Shown here one piece after another: positions 7,128-8,957 of a stretch of 8,957 bases of DNA. Position 1 is the first letter of the stretch, and the number at the start of each line of letters is the position of its first letter. A program made the position numbers and the translations under genes. Location: assembly GCA_023424275.1 (NCBI GenBank), contig JAFAED010000099.1, positions 1 to 8,957 of the forward strand. Direction: 5' to 3'. The stretch is from Pseudomonadota bacterium. Its GTDB lineage: Bacteria; Pseudomonadota; Alphaproteobacteria; Sphingomonadales; Sphingomonadaceae. The notes beneath the pieces are model-generated. The model worked only from the letters and a program-made list of their open reading frames with translations, had not been told where the DNA came from and ran no database searches.

Positions 7128-7538
7128 ATGGATCGGTCCGATTTTCTTTTGCTGGCTGCCTTTCCGCTTTTGGTCGGATGCGGTGCGTTTGACCCGGACA
7201 GTGCGCTCATTACCTCCCAAAACTTCATACGGTTCGAATGCAAAGCCGAAGGCTCGGCTGACGACGCAGCAAAACAGATCAATGAATTTGCCGCACAATT
7301 CGGAGCGACTGCTGAGGCAAGCGATATAACTGTCGGCGAGTCCGGAAAAGTAGTGATCGTGCAGCGCGATTTATTAGAGCACGGCGGTCTTCAGTTGCTC
7401 TTCGCGTACCAAGGAGATGGCGGAATCGTTGAGATTTATGGGACAAAGATCGAAGCGCCGACCGCCAATGATAGATCTTTTGTATCGACCATCATGGAAA
7501 ATGCTCCCGTCAGGGATTGCAAAACAATAGAAGTTTAA
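7128..7538 (+). CDS. Small predicted lipoprotein of unknown function
   Basis: A 136-aa protein with a short signal peptide, MDRSDFLLLAAFPLLVGC, in which LVGC is a lipobox; Cys18 would be lipidated and the protein anchored to the inner or outer membrane. The mature part is about 118 aa with two further cysteines (in FECKAEG and RDCKTIE near the two ends) that could pair. It has a helical segment DDAAKQINEFAAQFGA followed by beta-rich sequence. I do not recognise the family. No Shine-Dalgarno sequence precedes the ATG. Base composition here is visibly more AT-rich than in the hydrolase and protease genes. Its 3' end faces the convergent nuclease operon across a gap of about 170 bp. Confidence 0.78.
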   Translation: MDRSDFLLLAAFPLLVGCGAFDPDSALITSQNFIRFECKAEGSADDAAKQINEFAAQFGATAEASDITVGESGKVVIVQRDLLEHGGLQLLFAYQGDGGIVEIYGTKIEAPTANDRSFVSTIMENAPVRDCKTIEV

Positions 7539-7653
7539 TTGTTATAGAACCATGTCGAATGTCCGATGCCCAAGCCAATTTCGATAAACGCTCTCAATTC
7601 GCAGGGCATTGATCACAGTCTCCTACAACTCTGCTTAGAGCTGAAGCTATACT

Positions 7654-7729
7654 AGCCATCGCTGGCGTGACCTGCGCGCGGCTGTCATGTCCGCTCCCCA
7701 CCCCATATTGGTCATTCGCAGCGATGGCT
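7654..7729. repeat. 11-bp inverted repeat at the end of the nuclease gene
   Basis: AGCCATCGCTG (7654-7664) is the exact reverse complement of CAGCGATGGCT (7719-7729). The 54-bp spacer is mostly intergenic, while the right arm lies within the last codons of the minus-strand nuclease gene. It could be a long-loop structure in the 3' end of the nuclease mRNA or a chance match. Confidence 0.3.
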
Positions 7730-8143
7730 CCGCCAAAATCGATCCCAGCGTGCGGCATAACCGTTGCGCACCATGGCGCAGGATAGATCACCAGACTTCG
7801 GTGATACGCAGAATGCTGCGGTTCTATTGCCTCCGGCCCCGCCGGCAGACCTACAGCGCATTGTAGGGCCGGTGACCTTTACATGGCCCGTACGTAGCGT
7901 GCCGTTCGGCGTGCCGACGAGGGACGCGAGATGGTCACGGGCGGCTTTCGGATCAGCGGCAGGGCATGGATGCCCCGGGCGGCATGTCCCGTCCATTTCA
8001 CGCGCAGCCACGCCCGACAGCCGGATATGCGGACCCTCTGCGCACCAGATCGGCCCGTCGCCGTCGTAGACGGCCGTGGGCGTGCAGTTGAACGATTGGC
8101 CAGCGGGAACGACAGAAACAGCAAGCAGGAGCGTGAGAATCAT
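7712..8143 (-). CDS. Exported staphylococcal-nuclease-like (thermonuclease family) protein
   Basis: A 143-aa protein with a signal peptide (MILTLLLAVSVVPAG) and a single SNase-like domain. Motifs align with S. aureus nuclease: DGD (27-29; Asp29 = Asp21 there), IRLSGVAARE (Arg41 = Arg35, Glu49 = Glu43), NRTAAFC (Arg107 = Arg87) and GDLSCAMVRNGYA near the end. The position of Asp40, a calcium ligand in the model enzyme, is Ala46 here, so activity may be altered. Eight cysteines fit a disulfide-stabilised periplasmic or secreted form. The start has AAGGA 6 nt upstream and overlaps the preceding gene's stop by ATGA, so translation is probably coupled. It is the last gene of a compact operon of tiny genes. 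In the family, nucleases hydrolyse DNA and RNA. Confidence 0.85.
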   Translation of the reverse strand: MILTLLLAVSVVPAGQSFNCTPTAVYDGDGPIWCAEGPHIRLSGVAAREMDGTCRPGHPCPAADPKAARDHLASLVGTPNGTLRTGHVKVTGPTMRCRSAGGAGGNRTAAFCVSPKSGDLSCAMVRNGYAARWDRFWRSHRCE

Positions 8144-8316
8144 TCGGTGTCCTTAGCCTGCGCGATCGATTCTCGCAGCCCCTCGGACGGAACAAGCCAA
8201 ACTGCTGCAAGCGTCTCGATCTCTGCCTCCGTTGGCTCGGCGCCGTTAGACAAATGCATTAGGCGCTCGGCCGAAATCTTCGTGCGCTTCGTCAACACGG
8301 GGTACGGCATCGCCAT
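8140..8316 (-). CDS. Small hypothetical protein, 58 aa
   Basis: A 58-aa frame beginning MAMPYPVLTKRTKISAERL and ending AQAKDTE. It is basic at the N-terminus, with two predicted helices separated by NGAEPTEAE, then LAAVWLVPSEGLRESI. The general look (basic start, helix, turn, helix) could suit a small DNA-binding or adaptor protein, but I recognise no family. Its ATG directly follows the TAA of the upstream gene, with a second in-frame ATG two codons on, and its TGA overlaps the nuclease ATG in ATGA. These junctions on both sides are the main support. No good ribosome site precedes it, which suggests translation by coupling. Confidence 0.72.
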   Translation of the reverse strand: MAMPYPVLTKRTKISAERLMHLSNGAEPTEAEIETLAAVWLVPSEGLRESIAQAKDTE

Positions 8317-8448
8317 TTACGTGACCCATGCGTTGAACCAGCGGCTGCCGCTGCGGATGCTGCGCGCCACGGGATGATCTGAGGAATATGAGCGAACCTC
8401 TTTGACGATGCGAAGCTCTCCCTTACGGTAAGCCACGTCAGTCGTCAA
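8317..8448 (-). CDS. Very small hypothetical protein, about 43 aa
   Basis: A short basic protein, read from a TTG as TTDVAYRKGELRIVKEV and ending SGSRWFNAWVT. It has no ATG. Candidate starts are GTG 8460 (47 aa), TTG 8448 (43 aa) and GTG 8436 (39 aa); none has a ribosome site, and the chosen one overlaps the upstream gene's stop by 11 bp. Support is the protein-like composition, strand agreement with its neighbours, and a TAA that abuts the ATG of the next gene. Family unknown; it could be a regulator of the operon or a phage-type accessory protein, but there is no evidence for either. Confidence 0.55.
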   Translation of the reverse strand: MTTDVAYRKGELRIVKEVRSYSSDHPVARSIRSGSRWFNAWVT

Positions 8449-8614
8449 AAAGACGGGCACGGATATCCGAAGCGGCCACCACTAGCGCTGTCGCGTGCGA
8501 TCTGAGATCGGAGTTGCCGGTCTTTGCGGCATGACTTTTGAACCGCTCGGCCTTGCCTTCGAGATAGTCGGCGATGCGATCGGCGGCGGGCTTTCCATTA
8601 TGTCCCGGCGTCAC
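8438..8614 (-). CDS. Small hypothetical protein, 58 aa, GTG start
   Basis: A 58-aa helical protein (TPGHNGKPAADRIADYLEGK, then ERFKSHAAKTGNSDL and VVAASDIRARLFDD). The frame can be opened to an ATG at 8671, but the GTG at 8614 is preferred because it overlaps the previous gene's stop by exactly GTGA, and because the added N-terminal sequence (RDPARKHHLVPAQPG) is the out-of-frame shadow of that gene. The protein is amphipathic with no membrane segment. Not recognised. It sits second in the minus-strand operon. Confidence 0.68.
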   Translation of the reverse strand: MTPGHNGKPAADRIADYLEGKAERFKSHAAKTGNSDLRSHATALVVAASDIRARLFDD

Positions 8615-8957
8615 GCGTGCACCCGGTTGGGCTGGAACGAGATGATGCTTCCGGGCTGGGTCGCGCCCCATTTCCGGGCAGCGTTGAGCACGACGAAAAC
8701 ACGCTTGTTCGCTCGGACGTGCGTCTGGTCGATGTTGAGCGCTTATAATCTTCAGCCCGCAGCTGCTGCACGTCCACCCCGGACCCTCCTAGAATGCGAT
8801 ATCGATGCGTTAGGTTGTCTAAATCCGCCGCGGTCACGCCATGCTTTTCCAGCACGCCCTCAACTTTGACGCGCGCATGATCGACGGCAGCTTGGCTGAC
8901 GCCTCTTGCGACAAGTTTGAAGCCGCGGAAGCTGATCGCCTGCACGTCCATTTTCAT
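8611..8957 (-). pseudogene. Hypothetical protein, 115 aa, interrupted by an apparent 1-nt deletion
   Basis: The gene begins with ATG at the window edge (MKMDVQAISFRGFKLVARG) and reads well for 72 codons to AEDYK at 8742. After that its own frame turns into a Ser/Thr/Arg-rich tail, while the frame one base back reads ALNIDQTHVRANKRVFVVLN and on to SFQPNRVHA and a TGA at 8611. That second frame cannot be an independent gene: a TAA lies directly before it and no start codon fits. Restoring one G after AAG at 8742 joins the two into a smooth 115-aa protein (DYKALNID). Possible causes are a real deletion, a sequencing error or an unusual -1 frameshift. The family is unknown. The stop overlaps the next gene's GTG in GTGA, so the second frame is clearly the one the operon was built around. 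Confidence 0.65.

Noticed and set aside
6941..7192. 83-aa plus-strand frame from a GTG with GGAGGA upstream
   Set aside because: It overlaps the lipoprotein gene out of frame, and its sequence is Arg/Ser-rich without any motif.
7931..8377. 148-aa plus-strand frame opposite the nuclease operon
   Set aside because: The minus-strand frames here have SNase motifs, a good ribosome site and exact ATGA and TAA-ATG junctions; the plus frame has none of these.
8615..8671. Longer version of the 58-aa gene starting at the ATG at 8671
   Set aside because: The extension is the out-of-frame shadow of the preceding gene's C-terminus; the GTG at 8614 gives the standard 4-bp overlap.
8598..8741. Ser/Thr/Arg-rich C-terminal tail of the 119-aa frame from 8957
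   Set aside because: The composition changes sharply after codon 72, and the adjacent frame carries the protein-like sequence and the stop that overlaps the next gene.
8735..8750. Programmed -1 frameshifting as the leading explanation of the frame break
   Set aside because: No X-XXY-YYZ heptamer or obvious downstream structure was seen; a 1-nt deletion or sequencing error is simpler.

Overview
The window reads as GC-rich alphaproteobacterial DNA, most likely from a sphingomonad. That guess rests on the GC content, GTG/TTG start codons, a soluble class P450 next to an acyl-CoA synthetase, and the surface-antigen-like and retropepsin-like secreted proteins. No rRNA, tRNA, CRISPR array or recognisable insertion sequence was seen.

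Left part (1-2260), a small catabolic or detoxification block. It holds the 3' end of an acyl-CoA synthetase on +, then converging on it a cytochrome P450 and, upstream of that on the same strand, a MarR-type regulator. The MarR gene is preceded by two copies of the same 17-bp dyad (TAGACAG-N5-CTGTC) 28 bp apart, which look like its operators.

Middle part (2566-7538), four + strand genes whose products all carry export signals. They are a 221-aa protein with a C-terminal half like the Rickettsia 17 kDa surface antigen family, a 742-aa multidomain lipase/esterase-like hydrolase, a tandem retropepsin-like aspartyl protease, and a small lipoprotein. A 13-bp perfect hairpin separates the hydrolase and protease genes. 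They may serve a common envelope or extracellular function, but nothing in the sequence proves it.

Right part (7712-8957), a tightly packed minus-strand operon that is easily missed because most of its genes are under 60 codons. In transcription order it has a 115-aa protein broken by an apparent 1-nt deletion near 8742, a 58-aa protein (GTGA overlap), a protein of about 43 aa, another 58-aa protein (abutting TAA-ATG), and an exported staphylococcal-nuclease-like protein (ATGA overlap). The spacing and gene sizes resemble phage or other mobile-element operons. None of the four small proteins was recognised. This cluster is the most novel part of the window.
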